Of a DNA stretch of 64,000 bases, positions 1 through 7,494 are shown in pieces. The stretch covers positions 992,001-1,056,000 of the forward strand of contig JAFEDU010000002.1 of the NCBI GenBank assembly GCA_018241425.1, written 5' to 3'. Below the pieces are notes generated by a model. The model was not told the origin of the DNA. It saw nothing but the letters and a program-made list of their open reading frames with translations, and did not search any database. The position numbers and the translations under genes were made by a program. Within the stretch, counting starts at the first letter, position 1; the number at the start of each line of letters is the position of its first letter. Source of the DNA: Pseudomonadota bacterium (lineage in GTDB: Bacteria > Pseudomonadota > Gammaproteobacteria > Steroidobacterales > Steroidobacteraceae).

Positions 1-702
1 GGGCAGTTCTGCGACACCTCGATCGTCAACGCGCAGCTGCTGAACACTTCCTACGTGGTGGCGCGGCCGGACGGCAGCGGCTTCGAGCGGCCGCGCACCG
101 ACAAGCGGCAGGTTGGCCATGGCGTGGTGAGCCGCCTGTACGAGACGCGCGAGGGGTGGCTGTGCGTGGTCCTGCCCGCCCAGGAGCACTGGGACCGGTT
201 CTGCATCGCCACGGGCCTCGAGTCACTGGCGGCCGACGAGCGCTTCGCGACCGCCGCGCTGCGCGCGAGCAACGGCGCGGTGCTCGAGCCGCTCGTCGAG
301 GCGCGCATGCGCGAGCGCACGGCCGCCGAGTGGTTCAAGGTGCTCGATGCCGCGCAGGTGCCGTGCGAGGTATCGGACCCGAAGTTCAGCCTCAGGCTGC
401 ACGAGGATCCGGAATTCAGGCGCCGCAACTGGGTGGCTGCCTACGAGCACCCGTTCGTCGGCAAGCTCAACCAGATCGGACTGCTGTTCGATTTCTCGGC
501 GACCCCGGGGCGCATCCAGGGACCGCCGCTCATCGTCGGGCAGCACAGCCGCGAGATCCTCGCCGAGCTCGGCTATTCCGCCGCCGAGATCGAGGAGCTC
601 TGCAAGGACTGTGTACTGGCCTGGAGCCTCAAGGAAGGCCACCGCAAGGTGCGCAGCCCCTGGCAGCCGCAGGCACCGGCCGCAACGGAGAACAAGACGT
701 GA
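1..702 (+). CDS. CaiB/BaiF (family III) CoA-transferase, 5' end outside window
   Basis: The reading frame is open from the first base, so the gene begins upstream; 233 residues are visible. The first visible residues (GQFCDTSIVN) match the GQxVDxS stretch that lies after the catalytic Asp in family III CoA-transferases such as formyl-CoA transferase, so roughly the first half is missing. The family moves CoA between carboxylic acids without ATP. The stop overlaps the GTG of the next gene (GTGA), which places it first in an operon with a DUF35 protein, a thiolase and an acyl-CoA ligase. A role in activating a side-chain acid or a pathway intermediate is inferred from this context; the substrate is unknown. 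Confidence 0.85.
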   Translation, partial: GQFCDTSIVNAQLLNTSYVVARPDGSGFERPRTDKRQVGHGVVSRLYETREGWLCVVLPAQEHWDRFCIATGLESLAADERFATAALRASNGAVLEPLVEARMRERTAAEWFKVLDAAQVPCEVSDPKFSLRLHEDPEFRRRNWVAAYEHPFVGKLNQIGLLFDFSATPGRIQGPPLIVGQHSREILAELGYSAAEIEELCKDCVLAWSLKEGHRKVRSPWQPQAPAATENKT

Positions 703-1136
703 CCCCGACCCCCGAGCCGCAGGCCGCCCCGACGCGGCCCGATCCGGTTTTCACTCCCGACGCCGCCTTTTTCTGGGAGGGCGTCGCGCGCGGCGAGCTC
801 CTCGGGCAGCGCTGCTCGGAGTGCCACAAGCTGGTCCACCCGCCGCGACCGATGTGTCCGGCCTGCCACAGCGTGAAGCGCGAGACCGTGAAGCTGAGCG
901 GGCGCGGCAAGGTCTACAGCTGCGTCATCCCGCGCCATCCGGCCCCGCTGGGCTTCGCCGAAGCGCCGCTGGTGGCGCTCATCGAGCTCGAGGAGGGCAT
1001 CCGCCTGGTGTCCAACGTCATCGACATCCCGCCGGCGAGCGTGCGCGCCGGACTCGAGGTGGAGGTGACCTTCGCGCCGACCCGCGGCGGCAAGGCCGTC
1101 CCCGTGTTCCGCCCGCGCCAGGGGGCCCGCCCGTGA
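699..1136 (+). CDS. DUF35 OB-fold protein with rubredoxin-like zinc ribbon, thiolase partner
   Basis: This 145-residue protein has the DUF35 layout: an N-terminal helix (about 20-36), a zinc ribbon with Cys39, Cys42, Cys53 and Cys56 (RCSECH and MCPACH), then an OB-fold. DUF35 proteins act as obligate partners of thiolase-like enzymes. In actinobacterial steroid degradation such a domain (ChsH2) pairs with Ltp2 to make a side-chain aldolase. GTG start, overlapping the previous stop by 4 bases; the stop likewise overlaps the thiolase start. The gene order DUF35-thiolase strongly suggests one complex. Whether it is an aldolase, a thiolase or an acyl carrier function is inference. Confidence 0.85.
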   Translation: MTPTPEPQAAPTRPDPVFTPDAAFFWEGVARGELLGQRCSECHKLVHPPRPMCPACHSVKRETVKLSGRGKVYSCVIPRHPAPLGFAEAPLVALIELEEGIRLVSNVIDIPPASVRAGLEVEVTFAPTRGGKAVPVFRPRQGARP

Positions 1137-2299
1137 CGCAGTACGCCGCCATCGCCGGCATCGGCCAGACCGAATTCTCCAAGAACTCCGGCCGCAGCGA
1201 GCTGCAGCTGGCCGCCGAGGCCTCGCTCGCCGCGCTGCAGGACGCCGGGCTCGACCCCGCCGACGTCGACGGCATGATCACCTTCACGCTCGACCCGAGT
1301 GACGAGATCGGCCTCTGCCGGTGCCTCGGGGTCAAGGACCTCGCCTACACGACGCGCATCCCCGGCGGCGGGGCGGCCTCGGTCGCGACCATCTACCAAG
1401 CCATGGCCGCGGTGAACTCCGGGATCGCCGACGTGGTGCTCGTCTGGCGCGCGATGAACGAGCGCTCGGCCTACCGCTTCGGCCAGCCCCTCGTCCCGCC
1501 CTCGGGGGGCGTGGTGAACGTCGCCGGCAACGGCACCGGCTCGCTCCTGTGGTGCATGCCCTTCGGCGCCCAGACGCCGGCAAGCTGGGAAGCGCTCGCG
1601 GCCCAGCGCTACATGGAGGCCTTCGGCGTCACGAACCTGGACCTTGGCCACGTTTCCGTCGCGCAGCGCAGGCACGCGGCGACCAACCCGCGCGCTTGGT
1701 TCTACGGCAAGCCGATCACGCTGGAGGAGCACCAGCAGTCGCGCTGGATCGTCGAGCCGGTGCTGCGCCTCCTGGACTGCTGCCAGGAGAGCGACGGCGG
1801 CGTGGCGCTCGTGGTGACGAGCCTCGAGCGCGCCCGGGACCTGAAGCAGCCGGCGATCAAGATCCAGGCGGCTACGCAGTCGATCCCGGCCGAGGTGGAG
1901 GTGATCTCCAACTACTACCACGGCGACCTGACCATGATGCCGGAGGCCCACGGGGTCGCGCGGCGGCTGTACGCCAAGGCCGGCATGCGCCCCGAGGACA
2001 TGCAGCTGGCGATGCTCTACGACGCCTTCACCCCGCAGGTCCTGCGCCAGCTCGAGGCCTTCGGCTTCTGCCCGCGCGGGGAGGCCAAGGACTTCGTGAA
2101 GGGCGGCAACATCGAGGTCGGCGGCAAGCTCCCGGTCAACACCAACGGCGGCCTGATCGGGGAAGCCTATATCCACGGGATGAACAACATCACCGAGGCG
2201 GTGCGACAGCTGCGGGGCACCGCGACCAACCAGGTGAAGGGCCTCGAACGGGCGCTCGTGTCCTGCGGCATGGCGGGCGCCATCCTGACGCACGCATAA
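1133..2299 (+). CDS. Thiolase-like protein (SCP-x/Ltp2-type), lacks thiolase nucleophile Cys
   Basis: A 388-residue protein with thiolase fold features: N-terminal AIAGIGQTEFSK, a C-terminal NTNGGLIGEAY glycine loop, and VSCGMAGAIL near the end. At the place where true thiolases carry the acyl-accepting Cys (CASG) it has GGGAAS (residues 78-83), so ordinary Claisen chemistry through that Cys is unlikely. Ltp2-type aldolases, which split beta-hydroxyacyl-CoAs by retro-aldol cleavage with a DUF35 partner, are the closest functional model. GTG start overlapping the DUF35 gene. It probably cleaves a 3-hydroxyacyl-CoA made by the neighbouring dehydrogenase and hydratase; the substrate is not shown by sequence. 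Confidence 0.8.
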   Translation: MTQYAAIAGIGQTEFSKNSGRSELQLAAEASLAALQDAGLDPADVDGMITFTLDPSDEIGLCRCLGVKDLAYTTRIPGGGAASVATIYQAMAAVNSGIADVVLVWRAMNERSAYRFGQPLVPPSGGVVNVAGNGTGSLLWCMPFGAQTPASWEALAAQRYMEAFGVTNLDLGHVSVAQRRHAATNPRAWFYGKPITLEEHQQSRWIVEPVLRLLDCCQESDGGVALVVTSLERARDLKQPAIKIQAATQSIPAEVEVISNYYHGDLTMMPEAHGVARRLYAKAGMRPEDMQLAMLYDAFTPQVLRQLEAFGFCPRGEAKDFVKGGNIEVGGKLPVNTNGGLIGEAYIHGMNNITEAVRQLRGTATNQVKGLERALVSCGMAGAILTHA

Positions 2300-2308
2300 T
2301 CAGCGTCC

Positions 2309-2620
2309 ATGAGAGCCATCAAGCCCGGCCTGCGCCTGAAGAGCGCGGTCTGCACCACCGAGATCATGGTCATCCGCGCCCCGGCGGGCGAGGTGCGCCT
2401 CGACTGTGGCGGCTGCGAGATGCTGAGCGTCACCGAGAGCGCCCCGGCCGGGGCGAAGCTCGAGCCCGCGCACGCGGGGGGCTCGCTCATCGGCAAGCGC
2501 TACGTCGACGCCGAGGAGCGCTACGAGCTCCTGTGCACCAAGGGCGGGGAGGGCGCGCTGTCGCTCGACGGCACGGCCCTGCAGATCAAGCAGGCAAAGG
2601 CGCTGCCGTCCTCGGACTGA
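2309..2620 (+). CDS. Small conserved-looking protein of unknown function with CGGC motif
   Basis: The product has 103 residues, no signal peptide and no membrane segment. It contains a CGGC motif at about residues 34-37 and a second single Cys near residue 75 (LLCTKGG), which could bind a metal or form a disulfide. I do not recognise the family. It lies 9 bases after the thiolase stop and 4 bases before the acyl-CoA ligase start, so it is co-transcribed with them. No good ribosome binding site is visible before the ATG, as expected if translation is coupled. A small accessory subunit of the thiolase or ligase is one possibility, from position alone. Confidence 0.65.
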   Translation: MRAIKPGLRLKSAVCTTEIMVIRAPAGEVRLDCGGCEMLSVTESAPAGAKLEPAHAGGSLIGKRYVDAEERYELLCTKGGEGALSLDGTALQIKQAKALPSSD

Positions 2621-2624
2621 CCGG

Positions 2625-4115
2625 ATGAATCTCTCGATGCTGCTCGACATGGCCGCTGATGCGTTCGGCGAGCGGCCGGCGGTGAGTTGCGGCGCGCGCA
2701 CGCTTACCTATGGCGAACTGCGCCTGAAGGCACACGCGGTCGCCGCGCAGCTCAAGGGCGGCGGGTTTGCGCACGCGGCGTTGCTGGATACCAACGGCCT
2801 CGCGGCCCCCGCGACCCTCTTCGGGTCGGCCTACGCCGGCGTGCCCTACGTGCCGCTCAACTACCGGCTCACGGATGCCGAGCTCAACGCGCTGCTCAGT
2901 CGCATCGCGCCGGCGTGGCTCGTGACGCGCCCGGAACAGCTGGCGCGCCTGGCGCTGCCCGGAGGCATCACGCCGGGGGACGGGGACCAGCTGCCGGCGG
3001 GCGGTGCGGACACGCCGGTCCCCCAGGCGCCGGAGGATCCGCGCGCCGTGGCGATCCAGCTCTTCACCAGTGGCACGACGGGTGCGCCGAAGGCGGCGGT
3101 GCTGCGACATGAGAACGTCATGTCCTACATCCTCGGGACGGTGGAGTTCGGGAGCGCCGGCGCGGAGGAGCGGGCGCTCGTGAGCGTGCCGCCGTACCAC
3201 ATCGCGGGCATCTCGGCGGTGCTGAGCTCGACCTACAGCGGCCGCCACATCGTGCTGCTGCCGAGCTTCGACGCCGAGGAGTGGCTGCGCATCGCCGCGG
3301 ACCAGCGCATCACGCATGCGTTCCTCGTGCCCACGATGCTGGTGCGCATCATCGAGTCGCTCGAGGCCGCGAAGGCTGCGGCATCCCTGCCGGCGCTGCG
3401 CGCCATCGCCTACGGGGGCGGCAAGATGCCCGCGAGCGTGATCGCGCGCGCGCTGCAGCTCCTGCCGAGCGTCGACTTCACCAACGCCTACGGCCTCACC
3501 GAGACCAGCGCCACCATCTGCCTGCTCACCCCCGAGGATCACCGCAACGCGATCGCAAGCGCCGAGCCTGCGGTGCGCCGGCGGCTGGGTTCGGTCGGCC
3601 GGCCGCTGCCCACGGTGGAGCTGGAGGTTCGCGGGGAATCCGGGCGCGTCCTGGGCGCCGGCGAGCCGGGCCTGGTGTTCGTGCGCGGCGGGCAGGTGGC
3701 CGGCGAATACCGCGGCAGCGGGAGCCTGCTGGATGCGCAGGGGTGGTTCGCCACCCAGGACCGCGGCTGGCTCGATGCCGACGGCTACCTGTACCTCGAG
3801 GGCCGCGCCGACGACGTGATCGTCCGGGGCGGGGAGAACATCTCCCCGGGCGAGGTCGAGGAGACGCTGCTCGCCCACGCGGCGGTCGCCGATGCGGTCG
3901 TGGTGGCGATCCCGAGCGAGCAGTGGGGCGAGGCCGTGGGGGCGGCGGTGGTGCTGCGCCCGGGCGCCCAGGTCACGGCCGAGGTGCTGCAGCAGTGGGT
4001 GCGCGAGCGGCTGCGCTCCTCGCGCGTGCCCGAGCGCGTGCTGTTCAGGGGCGAGCTGCCCTACAACGAGATGGGCAAGGTCCTGCGCCGCGTGGTGCGC
4101 GCCGAGTTCGCCTAG
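2625..4115 (+). CDS. AMP-forming acyl-CoA synthetase (ligase)
   Basis: A 496-residue member of the ANL superfamily. The P-loop FTSGTTGAPK is at about residues 147-156, the YGLTE motif (NAYGLTETSA) sits mid-protein, the hinge region reads GRADDVIVRGGENISPGEVE, and a C-terminal Lys (NEMGKVLRR) matches the adenylation Lys. It should activate a carboxylic acid to its CoA thioester. As the ligase of the region 1 operon it is the counterpart of AtuH in the acyclic terpene system, or a sterol side-chain ligase; sequence alone does not fix the substrate. Its TAG stop overlaps the stop of the convergent acyl-CoA dehydrogenase in a shared CTAG. Confidence 0.9.
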   Translation: MNLSMLLDMAADAFGERPAVSCGARTLTYGELRLKAHAVAAQLKGGGFAHAALLDTNGLAAPATLFGSAYAGVPYVPLNYRLTDAELNALLSRIAPAWLVTRPEQLARLALPGGITPGDGDQLPAGGADTPVPQAPEDPRAVAIQLFTSGTTGAPKAAVLRHENVMSYILGTVEFGSAGAEERALVSVPPYHIAGISAVLSSTYSGRHIVLLPSFDAEEWLRIAADQRITHAFLVPTMLVRIIESLEAAKAAASLPALRAIAYGGGKMPASVIARALQLLPSVDFTNAYGLTETSATICLLTPEDHRNAIASAEPAVRRRLGSVGRPLPTVELEVRGESGRVLGAGEPGLVFVRGGQVAGEYRGSGSLLDAQGWFATQDRGWLDADGYLYLEGRADDVIVRGGENISPGEVEETLLAHAAVADAVVVAIPSEQWGEAVGAAVVLRPGAQVTAEVLQQWVRERLRSSRVPERVLFRGELPYNEMGKVLRRVVRAEFA

Positions 4116-5257
4116 AACGAACGCGCGATCAGTTCCTTCATGATCTCGTTGGTGCCGCCGTAGATGCGCGTGACGCGCGCATCCGCATACAGGCGGGCCA
4201 CCAGGTACTCGTTCATGTAGCCGTAACCCCCGTGCAGCTGCACGCACTCATCGAGGACCTGCTGCTGCATGTCGGTGGCCCACCATTTGGCCATGGACGC
4301 GGTCACCGCATCGAGGCGCCCGGCAACCACGTCCGCGATGCAGCGGTCGATGAAGGTGCGCGCCACGCGCACGATCGTGGCGGCCTCGGCGAGCTTGAAG
4401 CGCGCGCTCTGCATCTCCAGCAGGGTCTTGCCGAAGGCGCGGCGCTCCTTCACGTAACCGATCGTCTCGGCCAGCGCGCCCTCCATCGCCGCCACGGCCT
4501 GCACGGCCACGATGATGCGTTCGTAGGGAAGGTCGCCCATGAGCTGGGCGAAGCCCCGGCCCTCGCTGCCCCCGAGCAGCTGCCCGGCCGGGACGCGCAC
4601 GCCCTCGAAGAACAGCTCGTTGGTGTCCTGGGCCCGCTGGCCGATCTTGTCCAGGAAGCGGCCGACGCGGTAACCGGGCAGGCCCTGGGTCTCGAGGATC
4701 AGGATCGACGTGCCCTTGGCCCCGAGGGTCGGGTCGGTCTTGACGACCAGGAGCACCAGGCCCGCGAGGTAGCCGTTGGTGATGAAGATCTTTGAGCCGT
4801 CCACGACGTAATCCCCGTCTACGCGCCGCGCACGGGTGCGGATGCCCTGCAGGTCTGAACCGGCCGCCGGCTCGGTCATGGCGATGGCGCCCACCAGCTC
4901 GCCGCTCGCGAGGCGCGGCAGGTAGCGCTGCTTCTGCTCCTCGGTGCCGTGATTGAGCAGGTAGTGCGCGGCGATGCTGTGCACGCCCTGGCCGAAGCCG
5001 GACAGGCCGCGCCGGGCGAGCTCCTCGTACAGCACGACTTCGTGGCGGAAGTCGCCGCCCGCGCCGCCGTACTGCGCCGGGATATCCGCGCACAGGAATC
5101 CCAGCGCACCGGCCTGCCGCCAGATCTCGTGTCCGACGTGGTGCTGCTCGCGCCAGGCGGCATCGTGCGGGAGCATCTCGCTCTCCACGAAGCGCGCCAC
5201 GGCCTCGCGGTAGATCGCGAGGTCCTCGGTCATCCAGGGCGAAGGGGCATCGGTCAT
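4112..5257 (-). CDS. Acyl-CoA dehydrogenase (IVD/LCAD-type catalytic Glu)
   Basis: A 381-residue flavoprotein with the family signatures: AMTEPAAGSD (127-135), FITNG (158-162), the substrate-binding helix, and GGYGYM near the C-terminus. The C-terminal position used by MCAD for its catalytic base reads YGGT instead of YEGT, but Glu246 in DLPYER sits where isovaleryl-CoA and long-chain dehydrogenases carry theirs, so it should be active. It oxidises an acyl-CoA to the 2-enoyl-CoA with electrons passed to ETF. It is last in a minus-strand operon ACAD-SDR-ACAD, overlapping the SDR by ATGA. It fits an AtuD-like (citronellyl-CoA dehydrogenase) role; the substrate is inferred from context. Confidence 0.9.
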   Translation of the reverse strand: MTDAPSPWMTEDLAIYREAVARFVESEMLPHDAAWREQHHVGHEIWRQAGALGFLCADIPAQYGGAGGDFRHEVVLYEELARRGLSGFGQGVHSIAAHYLLNHGTEEQKQRYLPRLASGELVGAIAMTEPAAGSDLQGIRTRARRVDGDYVVDGSKIFITNGYLAGLVLLVVKTDPTLGAKGTSILILETQGLPGYRVGRFLDKIGQRAQDTNELFFEGVRVPAGQLLGGSEGRGFAQLMGDLPYERIIVAVQAVAAMEGALAETIGYVKERRAFGKTLLEMQSARFKLAEAATIVRVARTFIDRCIADVVAGRLDAVTASMAKWWATDMQQQVLDECVQLHGGYGYMNEYLVARLYADARVTRIYGGTNEIMKELIARSF

Positions 5258-6150
5258 GGGCGGCCTCCAGGCACCTCGGCATCCTGCCACGCGCGCGAGG
5301 CCTCGACGAACCAGGCGGGCTTGCCCTGCGTCCAGGTCTCGCCCCACAGGTTCGAGCCGCCGTTGACGTGCAGCGTCTGGCCCGTGATGAAGGCGGCGGC
5401 GGGGCTGCCGAGGAACAGCACGGCCTCGGCGACCTCCCAGGGGCTGGCCGCGCGGCGCATCGGGCAGGACTGCGAATAGCGCGCGGGGATGTCTTTCGGG
5501 TACACGGCCCAGCCCTCCGACACGGTGGCCCCGGGGGCGACACAGTTGATGCGGATGCCATGGGGTGCCCACTCCACCGCCACCGCTTCGCTGAAGGCGA
5601 CCACGCCCGCGCGCGCGGCACACGTGTGGGAGACCTGGTGCAGCCCGCGCGCGGAGACGACGAGGTTCACGATGCTCCCGGGGCGGCCCGCGGCGCGCCA
5701 CTGGCGGGCGAGGCTCTGGACCATGTGGAACGTGCCGTTGAGGTTGGTGTCGATAACCGCCTGCCAGCCGCGCTCGGACAGTTCGAGCGCATCCTTGGGG
5801 AACTGGCCGCCCGCACTGTTCACCAGCAGGTCGATGCGGCCCAGGCGCTCGAGCACGTCCTGGACGAACGCCTCGACCGCGGGCCGCTCGCGGATGTCGA
5901 GGACGCGCCACTGGCAGGGGAGCCCGCGGGCGGTCAGCGCCGCGTGCACCGCCTCGAGCTTTTCGCGCTTGCGCCCGCAGACGACGACCTGCGCGCCCAG
6001 CCGTGCCGCCGCCCAGGCCGTGGCGCGGCCGATGCCGCTGCCGCCGCCGGAGACCACGACCACCTGCCCGGCAAGGAGGCCCGCCGCGAGCGACAGCCGC
6101 CGGGTCGCGAGTTCTTCGTCGCTCAGGGAAAGTGACGGCGCATCCGCCAT
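5254..6150 (-). CDS. SDR of the 2,4-dienoyl-CoA reductase/AtuG-like type, no YxxxK
   Basis: A 298-residue Rossmann protein with a cofactor loop SGGGSGIGR (34-42), NSAGG (111-115), and a C-terminal GQTLHVNGGSN. The usual catalytic YxxxK is replaced: SHTCAARAG puts Thr176 and Arg180 at the Tyr and Lys positions. This is the pattern (H-x-x-A-A-R-A-G) of 2,4-dienoyl-CoA reductases, trans-2-enoyl-CoA reductases and the Atu SDRs, whose catalytic residues lie elsewhere. A reductase or dehydrogenase acting on an unsaturated or branched acyl-CoA is likely. ATG at 6150 was preferred; an in-frame GTG at 6159 directly abuts the upstream stop. It sits between two acyl-CoA dehydrogenases in one operon. Confidence 0.85.
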   Translation of the reverse strand: MADAPSLSLSDEELATRRLSLAAGLLAGQVVVVSGGGSGIGRATAWAAARLGAQVVVCGRKREKLEAVHAALTARGLPCQWRVLDIRERPAVEAFVQDVLERLGRIDLLVNSAGGQFPKDALELSERGWQAVIDTNLNGTFHMVQSLARQWRAAGRPGSIVNLVVSARGLHQVSHTCAARAGVVAFSEAVAVEWAPHGIRINCVAPGATVSEGWAVYPKDIPARYSQSCPMRRAASPWEVAEAVLFLGSPAAAFITGQTLHVNGGSNLWGETWTQGKPAWFVEASRAWQDAEVPGGRP

Positions 6151-6159
6151 GGACTGCAC

Positions 6160-7371
6160 TCAGCCGCGGCCGAGCAGTTCGCCGCTGATGATGAGCTTGC
6201 GCACCTCGGTGGTGCCGGCGCCGATCTCCAGGAGCTTGGTCGCCCGGAAGAGGCGGTTGACCTCCGACTCCCAGATGTAGCCGTTGCCGCCGTGGATCTG
6301 CACCGCATCCGCCAGCACGCGTGCCATGGCCTCGGAGGCGTACATCACCGAGGCCGCCGTCAGGGCATGGATGCGGCCGCGACCACCCCCGCCGACCTCG
6401 AGGTCGTTGGCCGCCGCGAGCACCCGGTAGGTGAAGGTGCGCATGGTCTCGACCGCCACGTACATCTCGGCGAGCTTCGCCTGGATCATCTGGAAGTCCG
6501 CGATGCGCCGGCCGAACTGCTGGCGCGACTGGGCATAGTCGAGGGCCAGCTGCAGCGCGCGCTCGGCGATCCCTAGGCACAGGGGCGCAATCATGGCGCG
6601 CTCGAGGTCGAGGCCGCTCATGACCACCGCCACGCCACCATTCTCGGCGCCCACGAGGTTCGCCGCCGGCACCCGGCAGTCCTCGAACACGAGTTCCGCG
6701 GTCTGGCTGCCGCGAAATCCCATCTTCGTAAGCTTCTGGGCGACTCGGAAGCCGGGGAAGCCCTTCTCGACGATGAAGGCCGAGATCCCCTGGGCGCCGC
6801 GCTCCGGCTGGGTCTTGGCGTACACCAGGACCACGTCGGCCACCGGGCCGTTGGTGATGTAGATCTTGCCGCCGTTGAGGAGGTAGTGGTCGCCGTTCCT
6901 GCGGGCCGTGGTGCGCATCGATCCGAGCGCATCCGAGCCGGCGCCCGGCTCGGTCAGCCCGAGCGCGCCGACGAGGGCCCCCGAGCACAGGCCGGGGAGG
7001 TATTTCCTGCGCAGGGCCTCGTCGGCATTGCGGTAGATGTTGTTGACGCACAGGTTGTCGTGCGCCACCCACGCCAGGCCCAGCGCGTGGTTCCAGCGCG
7101 ACAGGCCCTGCAGCACGAGCCCGCTGCTGAAGAGGTCGACGCCCGCGCCGCCGTAGGCCTCCGGGACGGTGGCACCGAGATATCCCGTCTTGCCGAGGGC
7201 GGCGAAGGCTTCCGCGGGCCACCACTCCTCGGTGTCCATGCGGGCCGCGAGCGGATAGAGCTCGCGCTCGGCGTAGTCGGAGGCCCCGTCCAGCATCGCC
7301 TGCTGTTCTTCGGTGAGCTCGTAGGCCATCGGCGGGCCCGCGGAGCCGTGAGTGCGATTCGGTGCGGACAT
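6160..7371 (-). CDS. Isovaleryl-CoA-dehydrogenase-like acyl-CoA dehydrogenase
   Basis: A 403-residue acyl-CoA dehydrogenase. It has GLTEPGAGSD (138-147), YITNG (171-175), the catalytic Glu257 in LDLERAM at the isovaleryl-CoA dehydrogenase position, and a C-terminal IGAGTTEVRKL, which also matches that subfamily (Gly where MCAD has its Glu). It should dehydrogenate a methyl-branched acyl-CoA and feed the adjacent carboxylase, as isovaleryl-CoA or citronellyl-CoA dehydrogenases do. First gene of the minus-strand operon, divergent from atuA across the operator pair. An internal ATG at 7329 is a possible later start (361 bases closer to the conserved core is not needed; neither start has a clear ribosome site). 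Confidence 0.9.
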   Translation of the reverse strand: MSAPNRTHGSAGPPMAYELTEEQQAMLDGASDYAERELYPLAARMDTEEWWPAEAFAALGKTGYLGATVPEAYGGAGVDLFSSGLVLQGLSRWNHALGLAWVAHDNLCVNNIYRNADEALRRKYLPGLCSGALVGALGLTEPGAGSDALGSMRTTARRNGDHYLLNGGKIYITNGPVADVVLVYAKTQPERGAQGISAFIVEKGFPGFRVAQKLTKMGFRGSQTAELVFEDCRVPAANLVGAENGGVAVVMSGLDLERAMIAPLCLGIAERALQLALDYAQSRQQFGRRIADFQMIQAKLAEMYVAVETMRTFTYRVLAAANDLEVGGGGRGRIHALTAASVMYASEAMARVLADAVQIHGGNGYIWESEVNRLFRATKLLEIGAGTTEVRKLIISGELLGRG

Positions 7372-7418
7372 GGAGGATCCCCCGGGGACGGGCTCGAGGG
7401 GCCCGTGCCGAGAGCGTA

Positions 7419-7492
7419 AATGAGTTTCACTCACTGTGTCCAGAATAGTACTGATTTGATTGACTTCCCTATTTAAGTGAGGTGGACTCATT
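7419..7492. promoter_or_regulatory. Divergent promoter with two inverted 17-bp operator copies
   Basis: The 123-base gap between the acyl-CoA dehydrogenase and atuA holds two copies of AATGAGTnnnnCTCACT in opposite orientation: 7419-7435 on the plus strand and 7476-7492 on the minus strand. Each copy is itself dyad-symmetric; the first contains TGAGT-TTC-ACTCA. The second copy overlaps the probable ribosome site of atuA (GAGGTGG, 7480-7486). This is the arrangement expected for a TetR-type repressor controlling both arms, and the TetR gene at 9324 is the natural candidate. The repeats are seen directly; regulator identity is inferred. Confidence 0.6.
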
Positions 7493-7494
7493 AA

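Noticed and set aside
914..2293. Long open frame on the minus strand opposite the thiolase gene
   Set aside because: It is antisense to a clear thiolase gene and its translation is a His/Arg/Asp-rich low-complexity string typical of high-GC shadow frames.
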